Shown here: positions 27,591 through 36,152 of the stretch, one piece after another
Layout of the letters: each line of letters opens with the position of its first letter
Numbering within the stretch: position 1 is the stretch's first letter
NCBI RefSeq assembly: GCF_024436395.1
Contig: NZ_JAFMZO010000004.1
Coordinates: 372,001 to 436,000 of the forward strand
From: Paradesertivirga mongoliensis
GTDB taxonomy: Bacteria > Bacteroidota > Bacteroidia > Sphingobacteriales > Sphingobacteriaceae
Length of the DNA stretch: 64,000 nt
Direction of reading: 5' to 3'
Program-made: the position numbers and the translations under genes
Notes under the pieces: generated by a model
Told to the model about the DNA's origin: nothing
Database searches by the model: none
The model's input: only the letters and a program-made list of their open reading frames with translations

Positions 27591-27648
27591 CCCCCCTTGT
27601 AATTGTGGTAATCCCCCCTTCCGATTTGGAAAAACAGTACAATATTTG
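27591..27648 (+). promoter_or_regulatory. second PUL promoter with C6-22bp-C6 direct repeat
   Basis: C6 blocks at 27591-27596 and 27613-27618 are 22 bp apart, with TGTGG at 27604, nine bases before the second block exactly as at 11541. AATATTTG (27641-27648) is a near -7 box, and its TTTG starts 32 bp after the second C block, identical to the first promoter. Predicted transcription start is near 27655, about 41 nt before the GH16-like gene. Confidence 0.65.
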
Positions 27649-27695
27649 AATTATCAGACCGGCTGATCTTTTATAAACTTAATAACTAACGAATT

Positions 27696-28616
27696 ATGAA
27701 CACAAAAATTAAATTGGGTATTCTTCCCCTGTTAACGATTTTTTTATTCTCGTCTTGTAGAAAAGCCGGACCAGAAGGGGTAAATGCAGATGTAAATGCA
27801 TCCGGATCAGGAAAGCAGTCGGCCTCTATAATGGGTAAGCCAGGGGGTGGAACACCAACAATTGCCTGGGAAACCGTAATGGACGGGACAAGTTTTACTA
27901 ATTATAGTTCTCTGGAAAGTACATGGAATTACCTCTATCCCTGGGGTTCTGATCACAACGGCTCGGCCCGAATGTATGCAAGCTCCACCGACCATAGCCA
28001 GGTATATATTGAGACATCTGGTATTCTTACCGTTAAGGCGACGCGTGTTCCGCAAACAGAGGGGGTAAGCAGCCATGATCCGCATTTACCCATACGTTAC
28101 CATTCCGGAGCTATTCATGCGAAGCCTCAGGTGGTGATAAATTCGCAATACGATGCGTGGGAGCTAAGCGGAGACTTCAAGGCTCCGATTAATTCCGGTA
28201 CATGGCCCGCATTTTGGATTACCGGTGCCCACAGCTGGCCGCCAGAAAGCGACATATTGGAATTCAAAGGGAACAATCTATGTTGGCAGAATACAGCAGA
28301 TGGTCCCGACTGGACAAACGTTGGCTGGGAAACCGTGAAAACGGTGGTGGCAGATGCACCTACAAACTGGCATAATTATAAGGTTGTACTTACCCGGCTT
28401 AACGACAGGAGAGGAGTTCCTACAAATAACGTAAAATGTGAATACTATATAGATGGAGTATTGAAAGGGACCCATACAGGCACTAACTTTTTTAACCAGA
28501 CATTTAATATTATTATCAATATGCAAATGGAAGGTGCAAGTGGCTCTTCTGGCCCTTTAGGGGATACATTCTTTTATGCTAAAAACATTATCGTTAAAAA
28601 AGGTAAAATTCAATAA
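27696..28616 (+). CDS. GH16-like glycoside hydrolase lipoprotein
   Basis: A 306-residue lipoprotein (lipobox FSSC, Cys about 21) with a concanavalin-A-like fold. PESDILEF contains the GH16 signature ExDxxE (Glu184 nucleophile, Asp186, Glu189 acid/base), flanked by GTWPAFWITG on the aromatic substrate-cleft side. A small Gly-rich linker (GKPGGG) follows the lipid anchor. A retaining endo-hydrolase of beta-linked glycans is expected. The substrate is uncertain, but sharing the C6-repeat promoter with the SusCD operon ties it to pectin, perhaps galactan or arabinogalactan side chains. It is transcribed alone and ends before a strong terminator. Confidence 0.75.
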   Translation: MNTKIKLGILPLLTIFLFSSCRKAGPEGVNADVNASGSGKQSASIMGKPGGGTPTIAWETVMDGTSFTNYSSLESTWNYLYPWGSDHNGSARMYASSTDHSQVYIETSGILTVKATRVPQTEGVSSHDPHLPIRYHSGAIHAKPQVVINSQYDAWELSGDFKAPINSGTWPAFWITGAHSWPPESDILEFKGNNLCWQNTADGPDWTNVGWETVKTVVADAPTNWHNYKVVLTRLNDRRGVPTNNVKCEYYIDGVLKGTHTGTNFFNQTFNIIINMQMEGASGSSGPLGDTFFYAKNIIVKKGKIQ

Positions 28617-28676
28617 AATATGATACTCAGTCGAGTAATATATTCCCCTGCTTGAGATGGTTAGGTAGTTGCTAAA

Positions 28677-28707
28677 GGCCGTCAGACACATGTCTGGCGG
28701 CCTTTTT
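28677..28707 (+). terminator. strong terminator after the GH16-like gene
   Basis: GGCCGTCAGACA and TGTCTGGCGGCC form a 12-bp stem (one G-T wobble) closed by CA, followed by TTTTT. It closes the pectin locus. Confidence 0.85.
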
Positions 28708-28818
28708 ATTATTTCGTCTGCCAATATAATCAAGGTCTTTACCTGAAAAAAAAGATAGCGAAACTGATAATAAAGTCCTTTTAATTCCCCCCATACACCT
28801 CTGCAGCCCATTAGTTTT

Positions 28819-30117
28819 ATGGCTAACAAAAAAGCCAAAATCATGATGATCAATTTTAAAAGCGCAAGTTTCAAGGATTTTGAAAACATCCCCGGCGCCG
28901 AACTGGGAGAGAGAGCGGCATATTTTGCTGAGTATCTTAATTATCTTAAATCCGAATCCCGTCTTAACTATCGGTTCGAAGCCAAAACCGGCTGTGGCCC
29001 CGAGCTGGAGCTGAATATCCCGGGTCAGGGAGGAAGGCGCTCGTACGTCAGTCTTGTTTCCAACGATTACCTCGGTTTCACCCAGCATCCCGAAGTTATC
29101 GCAGCGGCAATCGACGGTATCCTGCAGTTCGGTACAGGAGCGGGTGCATCGCCCGCTATTGGCGGACACTACAGTTTTCACGAGCAATTGGAAAAGAAAA
29201 TAGCCCGCTTTTTCAAGCGCAGCGATGCTATTGTCTATACCACAGGGTATACCGCCAACAGTGCTTCGCTCTTGTGTTTGCTGAAGAAAGAGGACCTGGC
29301 AATTTTGGATATGGCAGTACATGCCAGTGTGTATGAAGGTTGTTCGGCCACCAACGTAAAATCGTTTCTTCATAATAACCTTGACGCACTCGAACGCATT
29401 CTAATTGATGCTCAACGGCGCTACCGCACCCGGATGGTGATCATAGACGGAGTGTATTCCCAGGACGGCGACCTGGCGCCGCTGGATAGTATCCTCCGGT
29501 TATGCAGGGCATATGGCACTTACCTGATGGTAGACGATGCCCATGGTACGGGAGTTCTCGGACAGACCGGAAGAGGCCTGATCGAGCAGTATGGCCTCCT
29601 GCAGGAAGTGGATATTATTAGCGGCACTTTCAGTAAAACATTCGCCCATATTGGAGGCTACGTGATCGCCAGCCGGGATATTATCGATCTGTTAAAGTAC
29701 CAGTCCAGGCAGCATCTCTTTTCAGCTACGCTGAGTCCGGCATGCATGTCGATTTTGAAGGCTATTGATCTGATCGATGAAGAGCCGGACAGGCAAGAGA
29801 AGCTCTGGGAAAATATTAACTATTTCAGCGCGGGACTTAAAGCCCTGGGCTTAAATATCGGCAATACCGCTTCAGCCATCATCCCGGTTAAGATAGGCGA
29901 CCCCGTCCTCAACGCTGCAGCTGCCGCCATGCTTTTGCGTGCAGGGGTTTATACCAATCCGATCATGTATCCGGCTGTTTCGCGTAAAGATGCCCGCATC
30001 AGGATGAGTCTGATGGCAACACATACCCGCACACAGTTGGATAGAGTACTCAACGCCTTCGATGATATCGCTAAGAAATTAAGTTTACCTAAGGAGAACT
30101 ATGAAAAATCAAGATAA
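28819..30117 (+). CDS. alpha-oxoamine synthase family PLP enzyme (AONS/KBL/SPT-like)
   Basis: A 432-residue fold-type I PLP enzyme that condenses an amino acid with an acyl-CoA. SNDYLGF, the VYTTGYTANSA loop, VDDAHGTGVLG (Asp binding the PLP ring, about 239) and SGTFSKTFA (Schiff-base Lys about 272) are all present. It has an extra ~50 N-terminal residues compared with BioF. ATG 28819 or the MMINF start at 28843 are both possible. No bio genes are adjacent, so 8-amino-7-oxononanoate synthase is not supported; 2-amino-3-ketobutyrate ligase or a serine palmitoyltransferase-like role are alternatives. Its 3' end overlaps the TetR gene by 17 bp. Confidence 0.85.
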   Translation: MANKKAKIMMINFKSASFKDFENIPGAELGERAAYFAEYLNYLKSESRLNYRFEAKTGCGPELELNIPGQGGRRSYVSLVSNDYLGFTQHPEVIAAAIDGILQFGTGAGASPAIGGHYSFHEQLEKKIARFFKRSDAIVYTTGYTANSASLLCLLKKEDLAILDMAVHASVYEGCSATNVKSFLHNNLDALERILIDAQRRYRTRMVIIDGVYSQDGDLAPLDSILRLCRAYGTYLMVDDAHGTGVLGQTGRGLIEQYGLLQEVDIISGTFSKTFAHIGGYVIASRDIIDLLKYQSRQHLFSATLSPACMSILKAIDLIDEEPDRQEKLWENINYFSAGLKALGLNIGNTASAIIPVKIGDPVLNAAAAAMLLRAGVYTNPIMYPAVSRKDARIRMSLMATHTRTQLDRVLNAFDDIAKKLSLPKENYEKSR

Positions 30118-30730
30118 TCCTTCCCGAAGAAGGAATGCCGATACCTCGCGGCGGCTTCTGATCGAAGCTGTCGGAAAGGTTCTGGTAGACAAAGGGTACA
30201 CACACTGTACTCCTGCAGAGATTGCCCGGACTGCCGGTGTAGACAAAAAGCTGATCAATTATTATTTCGGCTCCGTAAATAACCTGCTCAAAACCTATAT
30301 CCATGAACGGGATTTCTGGATGCCCGTATTCCGTGAATTTGAGACACCTGACAATCCCAGAGATTACATTTTCGGTGTACTTAAAGATCAGCTGGAATAC
30401 TTCCTCAGAAATGAGGAGATGCAACAATTCGTTCATTGGCAGATCAGCGAATACCACCCGGTAATCAGTAGCGTTGCCATGCTACGGGAAAAGGAAGTAG
30501 AGCGTTTGCTGGAAATGTGCCAGGAGCGCTTTTCTGCCTCTTCGGTGAATTTAAATGCCATTCTGGCCCTTCTGGTTGGAGGAATCTACGCAGTGGTGCT
30601 GCAAAGTAAAACCGGTAACAGTCCGATGTGCGGAATAGACGTTAGCAGGGAGGCGGATCAGCAAAGCCTGCGTGATGCTATCGGGCAGATCCTGGAATGG
30701 GCTTGGGACGCCAGCGAGCCGCCCGGTTAA
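30101..30730 (+). CDS. TetR/AcrR-family transcriptional regulator
   Basis: A 209-residue regulator with an N-terminal HTH (about 15-60): SRRLLIEAVGKVLVDKGY, then PAEIARTAGVDKKLINYYFGS, the classical recognition helix ending in YYFG. The C-terminal helical ligand-binding domain is less conserved. The ATG at 30101 lies inside the 3' end of the PLP-enzyme gene, so translation is probably coupled. It may sense a lipid or amino-ketone made by the upstream enzyme; that link is inference. Confidence 0.88.
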   Translation: MKNQDNPSRRRNADTSRRLLIEAVGKVLVDKGYTHCTPAEIARTAGVDKKLINYYFGSVNNLLKTYIHERDFWMPVFREFETPDNPRDYIFGVLKDQLEYFLRNEEMQQFVHWQISEYHPVISSVAMLREKEVERLLEMCQERFSASSVNLNAILALLVGGIYAVVLQSKTGNSPMCGIDVSREADQQSLRDAIGQILEWAWDASEPPG

Positions 30731-30847
30731 TCGCCCGTGCTCTCCAAATCTACTGTCAAAACCTAATACCTTCATGATTGAAAAACCAAAACTTTGGCTC
30801 TGTATTAACCTATTAATAGAAAGACCAGAAAACTCAGAACAGCCCGC

Positions 30848-31594
30848 GTGTTAGCATCGGCTATCCCCGAAATGCTTACTTACATACAAACCACCTCGGC
30901 TAAGCACAAATTAATCATCCGGCGCCAACGCTCCATTTGCACTCAAACTGCTGTATTGATCCGGTATATCGACCAGCTCTATCTCGAATGGCGCTACTGC
31001 GGGCCTCCTGTGCTGGCTCGTGCGCTGATTTTGTTGCTGCAACTGGTTCAACAGCTTAATGCATTACTTCCTGCAACATGTCAAAAAGTACTTCTTCCAA
31101 GAGCATTGTTAGACCGCGCACGTCGCAGATACCGGAAGAGCTGCGATCATTTGCACATGGGCTTAGCGGTTCAGGGTGTATCTGCCGAATTGATTGAGCT
31201 GGCATTGTTGCCTCTCCACCAGTTGATGAAGAACGAGCCAATGGCATACAAACGCTTTGAGTATATCATGCAGCACCTTCGGCTTCTCAATAAACTTGTT
31301 CTTACTGCTGAAAGTTCTGAACAGGTTGATGACATCTTATGCCAAAAGTTGATAGCCGTCAACTACAACAACCTGCAGTTTATTGATTTCTGCGTGTCGG
31401 AATGGAAAAGTGCTTTAGGCAATATCCGCCAGTCACGCATGCAGCGGAGATTTATCAGGATGCAAAAGAAGAACCTGCTGGCTTTGGAAACAGAGGCTGC
31501 CTTTATTTATGACAGCCGGTTTGTACCGGCTAAGACAGCTTTGCTGAGATGGTTGCTGGAGGAGCAGAAAGCATTGAAAAAGGAGATTTGTTGA
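30848..31594 (+). CDS. hypothetical protein, Arg/Leu-rich and all-helical
   Basis: A 248-residue protein with no recognised family. It starts with GTG at 30848 or ATG at 30872. It has no signal peptide and no clear membrane segment. It is Leu-, Arg-, Gln- and Lys-rich, with amphipathic helices (for example ALILLLQLVQQLNALL) and a basic stretch RARRRYRK, so a soluble helical, possibly nucleic-acid-associated protein is plausible. It lies 117 bp after the TetR gene and is followed by a terminator. Real coding is supported by length and the absence of a competing frame. Confidence 0.6.
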   Translation: MLASAIPEMLTYIQTTSAKHKLIIRRQRSICTQTAVLIRYIDQLYLEWRYCGPPVLARALILLLQLVQQLNALLPATCQKVLLPRALLDRARRRYRKSCDHLHMGLAVQGVSAELIELALLPLHQLMKNEPMAYKRFEYIMQHLRLLNKLVLTAESSEQVDDILCQKLIAVNYNNLQFIDFCVSEWKSALGNIRQSRMQRRFIRMQKKNLLALETEAAFIYDSRFVPAKTALLRWLLEEQKALKKEIC

Positions 31595-31695
31595 GGTAGC
31601 GGCTAATTCAGGCGCCAGTCCGGCATTTTTTTCAAAAATTCTGTAACCTTTCATCCTGAAGCCCGTCTAATGAGTAGGTTTATAATTGGTTAGTT

Positions 31696-31732
31696 AAGCG
31701 CCTGCATTCTCCCCGTTTGCGGGCGCTTTTTT
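31696..31732 (+). terminator. rho-independent terminator
   Basis: AAGCGCCTGCA and TGCGGGCGCTT make an 11-bp stem (one G-T pair) with a 10- to 11-nt loop, followed by TTTTT. It ends the transcript of the 248-residue gene. Confidence 0.8.
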
Positions 31733-31783
31733 ATCACTGTATTTCACTTGCTTTTTCTAGCTTCACCATTATTAGTCACATTC

Positions 31784-32335
31784 ATGAAATACTTTTTAAT
31801 TCTGGTTGCATTATTACTGTCATCAACCGGCTATTCTCAGCAAAAAGGACCAACAGACATTAGGCCTGAAATCGAGGCTAAGATCCGGGTACTGGTTAGC
31901 AAGTCGGCAGCTAAATTTAACGACAGGCTGAAAAAGCAAAACTTAAACACAGACGAAATCGAGTTTAAACTCGACACTTTTGAGATTAATCATTACATGT
32001 CCGAATCTCTTAAGGTTGATTACAGCACCCTGGGAATGAGAAAAGCTGTCCATCAGGCAGCAGAAGCCTACGACAACCTGTTAAACAAATACTACAAAAA
32101 GCTGAATCAAAAACTTAAACCCGGGGATAAGGCTGCCTTACTAACAGCGCAACGGGCATGGCTTACCTATAGAGATGCCGAATTAAGTTTTAAAGGTACT
32201 CTTGGCAAAAGCCATTACTCGGGAGGTGGCACTATCGAGACTTTAATTCAATCTTCGTTTTATCTGGATATGATCAAAAAAAGGGTTGTTGAACTCTTTG
32301 AACACTATGGTTCAATCGGCAGAGGAATTCACTAG
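31784..32335 (+). CDS. LprI-like (DUF1311) secreted protein
   Basis: A 183-residue exported protein with a signal peptide (1-20, STGYSQQ). The C-terminal half has the DUF1311/LprI pattern AAEAYDNLLNKYYKKL...LLTAQRAWLTYRDAEL, where QRAWLxYRD is the hallmark. LprI relatives inhibit lysozyme, but most Bacteroidota members are uncharacterised. ATG 31784 is chosen because it gives the exact signal peptide; a TTG 36 bp upstream is in frame. Two decayed relatives lie at 33490-33765 and 40183-40227, so the family has expanded and decayed here. Confidence 0.8.
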   Translation: MKYFLILVALLLSSTGYSQQKGPTDIRPEIEAKIRVLVSKSAAKFNDRLKKQNLNTDEIEFKLDTFEINHYMSESLKVDYSTLGMRKAVHQAAEAYDNLLNKYYKKLNQKLKPGDKAALLTAQRAWLTYRDAELSFKGTLGKSHYSGGGTIETLIQSSFYLDMIKKRVVELFEHYGSIGRGIH

Positions 32336-32444
32336 CTTCTTGTAGCACTGCAGAGTTCCTGAAAGGAGACCACTTAGCAGGAAAAAATGGTAATACCTCT
32401 GTTGACCTGATTGTGTCCTCATGAAACAGGTGAGTGTTTTTGTT

Positions 32445-32464
32445 GGTTCGTGAGGAAACGAACC
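32445..32464. terminator. hairpin between convergent genes
   Basis: GGTTCGT and ACGAACC pair around a GAGGAA loop, in the 154-bp gap between the LprI-like gene and the convergent isomerase gene. There is no T-run. The 13-mer TTGGTTCGTGAGG at 32443-32455 recurs at 36196-36208. Confidence 0.35.
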
Positions 32465-32489
32465 CAGGCATAGAGCTAAACAGGACTGC

Positions 32490-33356
32490 TTACTTTTCTG
32501 AATAAACTTCTTTCAACTGGCGCGTTAAATAGATAAAAGAAAGCGGTATGTCTAATTCGGGTTGCTTAGTATTACCTTCAATAAAGATAGGCCCGCTATA
32601 TTTAGCGGCTTTAAGGGCTCTTAGATAGGGCTTAAAATTGTCGCCTTTTACGCCCGGCAGTGAGCGGGTTTCTTTTTCAGCTATTTCGCAGTAAACCAGA
32701 AGTTCACCCGCATCCAAAATACTTTGAGGCGACTCGCTCTCTCTCATCATATGAAAAATATCTGCATTTAATTTAAAATTAGGGTGATTAACTCTACGAA
32801 CGATTTCTGCAGCAGAAGCAAGTGTAGTCAGAAAATTTGTTTCCGAAGACTCCAGGCTTTCAAGTGCAATCATAACACCATATTTTTCTGCAGTAAAAGC
32901 GAGATTACGGCAAATAGCCGAAAAATCAGTCTTTGCCCGCTCAATATCATAGCTATCAGGAAGGCGTCTTGCCCCTCCGCTACCCTGCACTATAAGTTTT
33001 ACTCCGGCTTGTTTTGCGCGCATAAAAACGCTGTCAGCATAACGTAATACGTGTTGTTCGTTTACATCCGGGCCGGCAATTTTGAGCCTTGAGGGGAAGA
33101 AAATATTGCAAAGGAATACATTTGAGTGTGCCTGTTGTATTCTTTTTAAATTATTGGCAAACTGACTCTTGCTAAGAGCAGGCGACAGCATGCGTCCTAC
33201 AGATTCGCCCAGCATTTTAAAACCAGATGCATATACCAGTGAGTCTTGCTCCAGGGTAGCAACTATTCCTAGTTCGGGGATTCTCTGCGCTCTGAGACTG
33301 TTGCCTTCAAAAACTATGTTCAAGAGCAGGAACGATAAAATTAATTTGGCTTTCAT
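32490..33356 (-). CDS. secreted sugar phosphate isomerase/epimerase-like TIM-barrel protein
   Basis: A 288-residue AP2EC/xylose-isomerase-like TIM barrel with a signal peptide (MKAKLILSFLLLNIVF...), so it acts outside the cytoplasm and cannot use sugar phosphates made inside. Likely metal ligands are Glu in ALESLE, Asp in LNADIF and Glu in IFIEGN. The His ligand position, usually in an HxH block before the IAE, reads YCEIAE here, so one ligand appears changed. ATG (33356) is preferred to a TTG 18 bp upstream. Secreted members of this fold occur in Bacteroidota near 3-keto-glycoside enzymes. Actual substrate unknown. Confidence 0.78.
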   Translation of the reverse strand: MKAKLILSFLLLNIVFEGNSLRAQRIPELGIVATLEQDSLVYASGFKMLGESVGRMLSPALSKSQFANNLKRIQQAHSNVFLCNIFFPSRLKIAGPDVNEQHVLRYADSVFMRAKQAGVKLIVQGSGGARRLPDSYDIERAKTDFSAICRNLAFTAEKYGVMIALESLESSETNFLTTLASAAEIVRRVNHPNFKLNADIFHMMRESESPQSILDAGELLVYCEIAEKETRSLPGVKGDNFKPYLRALKAAKYSGPIFIEGNTKQPELDIPLSFIYLTRQLKEVYSEK

Positions 33357-33489
33357 ATTGTCGTCAATATACAAATTCTGACAGTCTGTTTAATTAAGTA
33401 TCATCGCCTCTAATCTAAAGAATATTTACAATACCGGACTGACACCTGGGGCTGGACATTGTTTTCACAGGAGGGTGACGGAGGGGCTA

Positions 33490-33765
33490 ATGCCTTAAGT
33501 ATGATTACGATACGAGTAATGAGACCGCTGTCCACCAGGCTGCAGAAGCATACGACGGCCTTTTAAATAAATATTATCAAAGGCTGCATCAGAAACTTCA
33601 ACCCCGAAGATGACGCTGCCTCAATAACAACGCAACGTGCATGGCTTGGTTACATAGATCCAGAGTTAAGCTTCAAGGCACTTTGGGAAAAGAGCCTTAT
33701 TCGGGTACCATCGAACTTTATTCAATCATTATTCTATCTGGATATAGCTAAGACGAAGCCAAGTG
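33490..33765 (+). pseudogene. decayed LprI-like (DUF1311) gene copy
   Basis: DNA clearly related to the intact gene at 31784. AVHQAAEAYDGLLNKYYQRLHQKL is readable from about 33530, then a frame change, then TTQRAWLGY and ELSFKA, then FIQSLFYLDIAK near 33720-33750. Frameshifts separate the blocks and the signal-peptide end is absent. The rest of the 33357-34024 gap shows no gene. Confidence 0.8.
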
Positions 33766-34024
33766 GCGTTATCTCGCTTTAAGAAATTCCTGCAAAGCAG
33801 CATTATATACACGTTTACCCTTGTGCTGCTTAATGAAAAAACCAGATTTACAGAAATACATATTGTAAAAGCTAAGCGAGGGGAATAATAGTAAGGCTGT
33901 ATCATCGTCCGGTAAGCCCTAAAGTTCACTGATCTTTCAATGATTTATTTTTCTGGACTACATATCTTTACCGTTTTTTTATATCTCTCATCATCGCTAT
34001 CTTGCCTGAACAATTAAACCATTC

Positions 34025-35764
34025 ATGCAAAACATACTGCTAAAAGCCATTCCTTCCCTGAAATATTGGATGTTTGTTATTACCTGCTTCCTCATTCCCC
34101 TGAGCGGTTACAGCATCGATAGGAAAAGTGACACAAGGCACGCGGCAAACCTGTCGAAACTTATCAGAGTAACAGAGAAAGTTGGCCGCTACCGCACGTT
34201 TGAAGCGAGTATCACCAATAACAAAACCTATGAAAATAAATTTACCGCTGTAGAATTACTCGTTCAGTACCAGGCACCATCCGGCCGGCTTATTGATTTT
34301 CGGGGTTTCTTTGATGGAGACGGAAAAGGCTCTGGCAACCTAATTTTGGGCAACGTTTGGAAAATGCGCTTTATGCCCGATGAATTGGGCACCTGGAAAT
34401 ATGTGTACCGCTGGACAGATGGTACCCCTGGGGGAAAGGGTAGTTTCGACTGCACAGCGCAGGGGCAAGGAAAAGGCGTATTGCAGGCTTACCTTAAAAA
34501 CCCGAGATGGTTTGCTTATAATGGCACAGAGCCCGTGTGGCTCAAATCCTATTACGAAACCGGTCACGGATCCATCGGGCAAGACTTTAACTGGATTGTA
34601 GACAATGTATACAGCAAGTTCAAGGAGCATGGCTATAACCATCTTCAGGTTAACTGGCTGCTTTCACTTTGTTGTTTCAAACAATATTATCTTGATGGAC
34701 CGGCTCCGCAAACCCTTGACCTGGCCCTCTACCAGGAAGGAAAGGCCTCGAGTACAATGAATTTTGACGTTTGGAAGCGTATGGAGCAGCATCTCTCCTG
34801 GTTAAATAACAATGGAATCAATGTACACATGTTCCTCGGGGTGGACGGGAGCAGGAACGAAGGCCCGGTCTGGGAAAAGTTATCTGCGGAAGAAAAAGAT
34901 TTTTTTGTACGCTATATGACCGCCCGGCTTGCTCCTTATGCTAATCTAGCTGGATGGAATTTTGTGTGGGAAGTAGATGGCAACCGCGAAAGTCATGAGT
35001 TGGGGTTTACCCGCTTAGTACAGAAATATGATGTTTTTAACCACCTGCGCACTTATGAAGACGAATTCCCGAGAGAAAACCATTATAATCTTCCTGAATA
35101 TACTTTTGCAGCCATCGAGAACCATCAGATCGCTTCTCCCGAAAAAGCAGAAGAACGCACGTTATGGCGCGATGCCTGGACGCATCATATGGCCTGCAAG
35201 CTGGGATATAGAGGGAAACCTGTTTTCATGTCGGAAGGAAACGCCCTTTGGCGCAGATTCTGGCACGAACGGGTAAATGCGACACAAGACGATTTGCGCC
35301 GCTCGGCCTGGGCTTGTGCAACAGCCGGAGCCTCTTTTACATGGAACGGCCATGCGAAAGAATATGAACTGTATGCCGGGGGCGAATCCGGCCTGCCTTT
35401 CAATGACAAGAACCCATTTACTGCTTCCGAAAAAGCAATAGATATTATTGCACAAATAATGCATAATGATATTCGCTTCGAGCGGATGCAGCCCAACGAC
35501 GAACTACTTTCAGAACATCAAACCCTTCGCGTTTATGCCCTTGCCGAACCTGGAAAACAGTACATCGTATTCGCACCCCAGGGGGAAAACTTCGCCTTGA
35601 AGCTTGAGAAAGGCAGCTACACTAAAAATACCTGGGTTGACGCCAAAACAGGTCGTAGAACGGCCGCTGCAGCAGTCCAGTCCACGGGCTCCGAAAAGCC
35701 TGTACAGTTTAAAGCTCCAGATGCCACTACTGATTGGGTTCTGATACTGAAAGGAGGTCTTTGA
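34025..35764 (+). CDS. DUF5060 glycoside hydrolase (apiosidase/cellulase-like TIM barrel)
   Basis: A 579-residue secreted enzyme. The signal peptide (about 1-30) precedes a DUF5060 beta-sandwich at about 45-150 (GFFDGDGKGSGN, WKMRFMPDELGTWKYVYRWTD), then a TIM barrel with HGYNHLQVNW, NNNGINVHMFLG, WNFVWEVDGN (likely acid/base Glu) and KPVFMSEGN (likely nucleophile Glu). The end, TTDWVLILKGG, is the usual small beta domain. These enzymes act on plant cell-wall side chains. It is monocistronic and about 6 kb from the pectin locus. The exact linkage is unknown. Confidence 0.82.
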   Translation: MQNILLKAIPSLKYWMFVITCFLIPLSGYSIDRKSDTRHAANLSKLIRVTEKVGRYRTFEASITNNKTYENKFTAVELLVQYQAPSGRLIDFRGFFDGDGKGSGNLILGNVWKMRFMPDELGTWKYVYRWTDGTPGGKGSFDCTAQGQGKGVLQAYLKNPRWFAYNGTEPVWLKSYYETGHGSIGQDFNWIVDNVYSKFKEHGYNHLQVNWLLSLCCFKQYYLDGPAPQTLDLALYQEGKASSTMNFDVWKRMEQHLSWLNNNGINVHMFLGVDGSRNEGPVWEKLSAEEKDFFVRYMTARLAPYANLAGWNFVWEVDGNRESHELGFTRLVQKYDVFNHLRTYEDEFPRENHYNLPEYTFAAIENHQIASPEKAEERTLWRDAWTHHMACKLGYRGKPVFMSEGNALWRRFWHERVNATQDDLRRSAWACATAGASFTWNGHAKEYELYAGGESGLPFNDKNPFTASEKAIDIIAQIMHNDIRFERMQPNDELLSEHQTLRVYALAEPGKQYIVFAPQGENFALKLEKGSYTKNTWVDAKTGRRTAAAAVQSTGSEKPVQFKAPDATTDWVLILKGGL

Positions 35765-35929
35765 GGCGTCTCGTACTGGAAGAAGCTACGACCAGTTCGG
35801 GTCGGCACCACTACCTATAGCGTAAGTTTTGATGTTGCCCGGGAGAAGATGGCTTCAATCGGGATTGTTGGCACACTGGTAGGCACAGGTAGTAACAGAC
35901 AGTTTCTTAAAATAAGTGCTGAAGGCTAA
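35765..35929 (+). other. in-frame open stretch after the DUF5060 stop (possible remnant)
   Basis: Beyond the TGA at 35762 the same frame stays open for 54 codons (GVSYWKK...FLKISAEG) to TAA at 35927. TTTYSVSFDVAREK reads like a beta-sandwich strand. It may be a decayed C-terminal extension or chance; about one in fourteen random stretches of this length would stay open. Confidence 0.25.
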
Positions 35930-35965
35930 AATACGTCCAAGTGCTATAATTCCGGTTTAATGTTT

Positions 35966-35999
35966 CAAGAGTATTTATTCAAAGAAGAGAATACTCTTG
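35966..35999. terminator. inverted repeat, possible terminator after the DUF5060 gene
   Basis: CAAGAGTATT and AATACTCTTG form a perfect 10-bp stem with a 14-nt loop. The following bases are AT-rich but lack a long T-run. Confidence 0.45.
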
Positions 36000-36152
36000 A
36001 TTTATGTGATTTTAACTGTCAAGCAGATCCGGTGCTTTTTTGTTGGATTGAAAACGACAAGAATTAGGGGAAGGCAATAAAATAAGTAAGCCCTCATATA
36101 TCTGTCAGAAGACTTTAAAAATGTTAGTGTATTCTATCCGACGTATTAATTC

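Noticed and set aside
28787-28792. Another C6 block upstream of the PLP-enzyme gene
   Set aside because: No second block at 22 bp and no TTTG 32 bp downstream, so it does not match the PUL promoter design.
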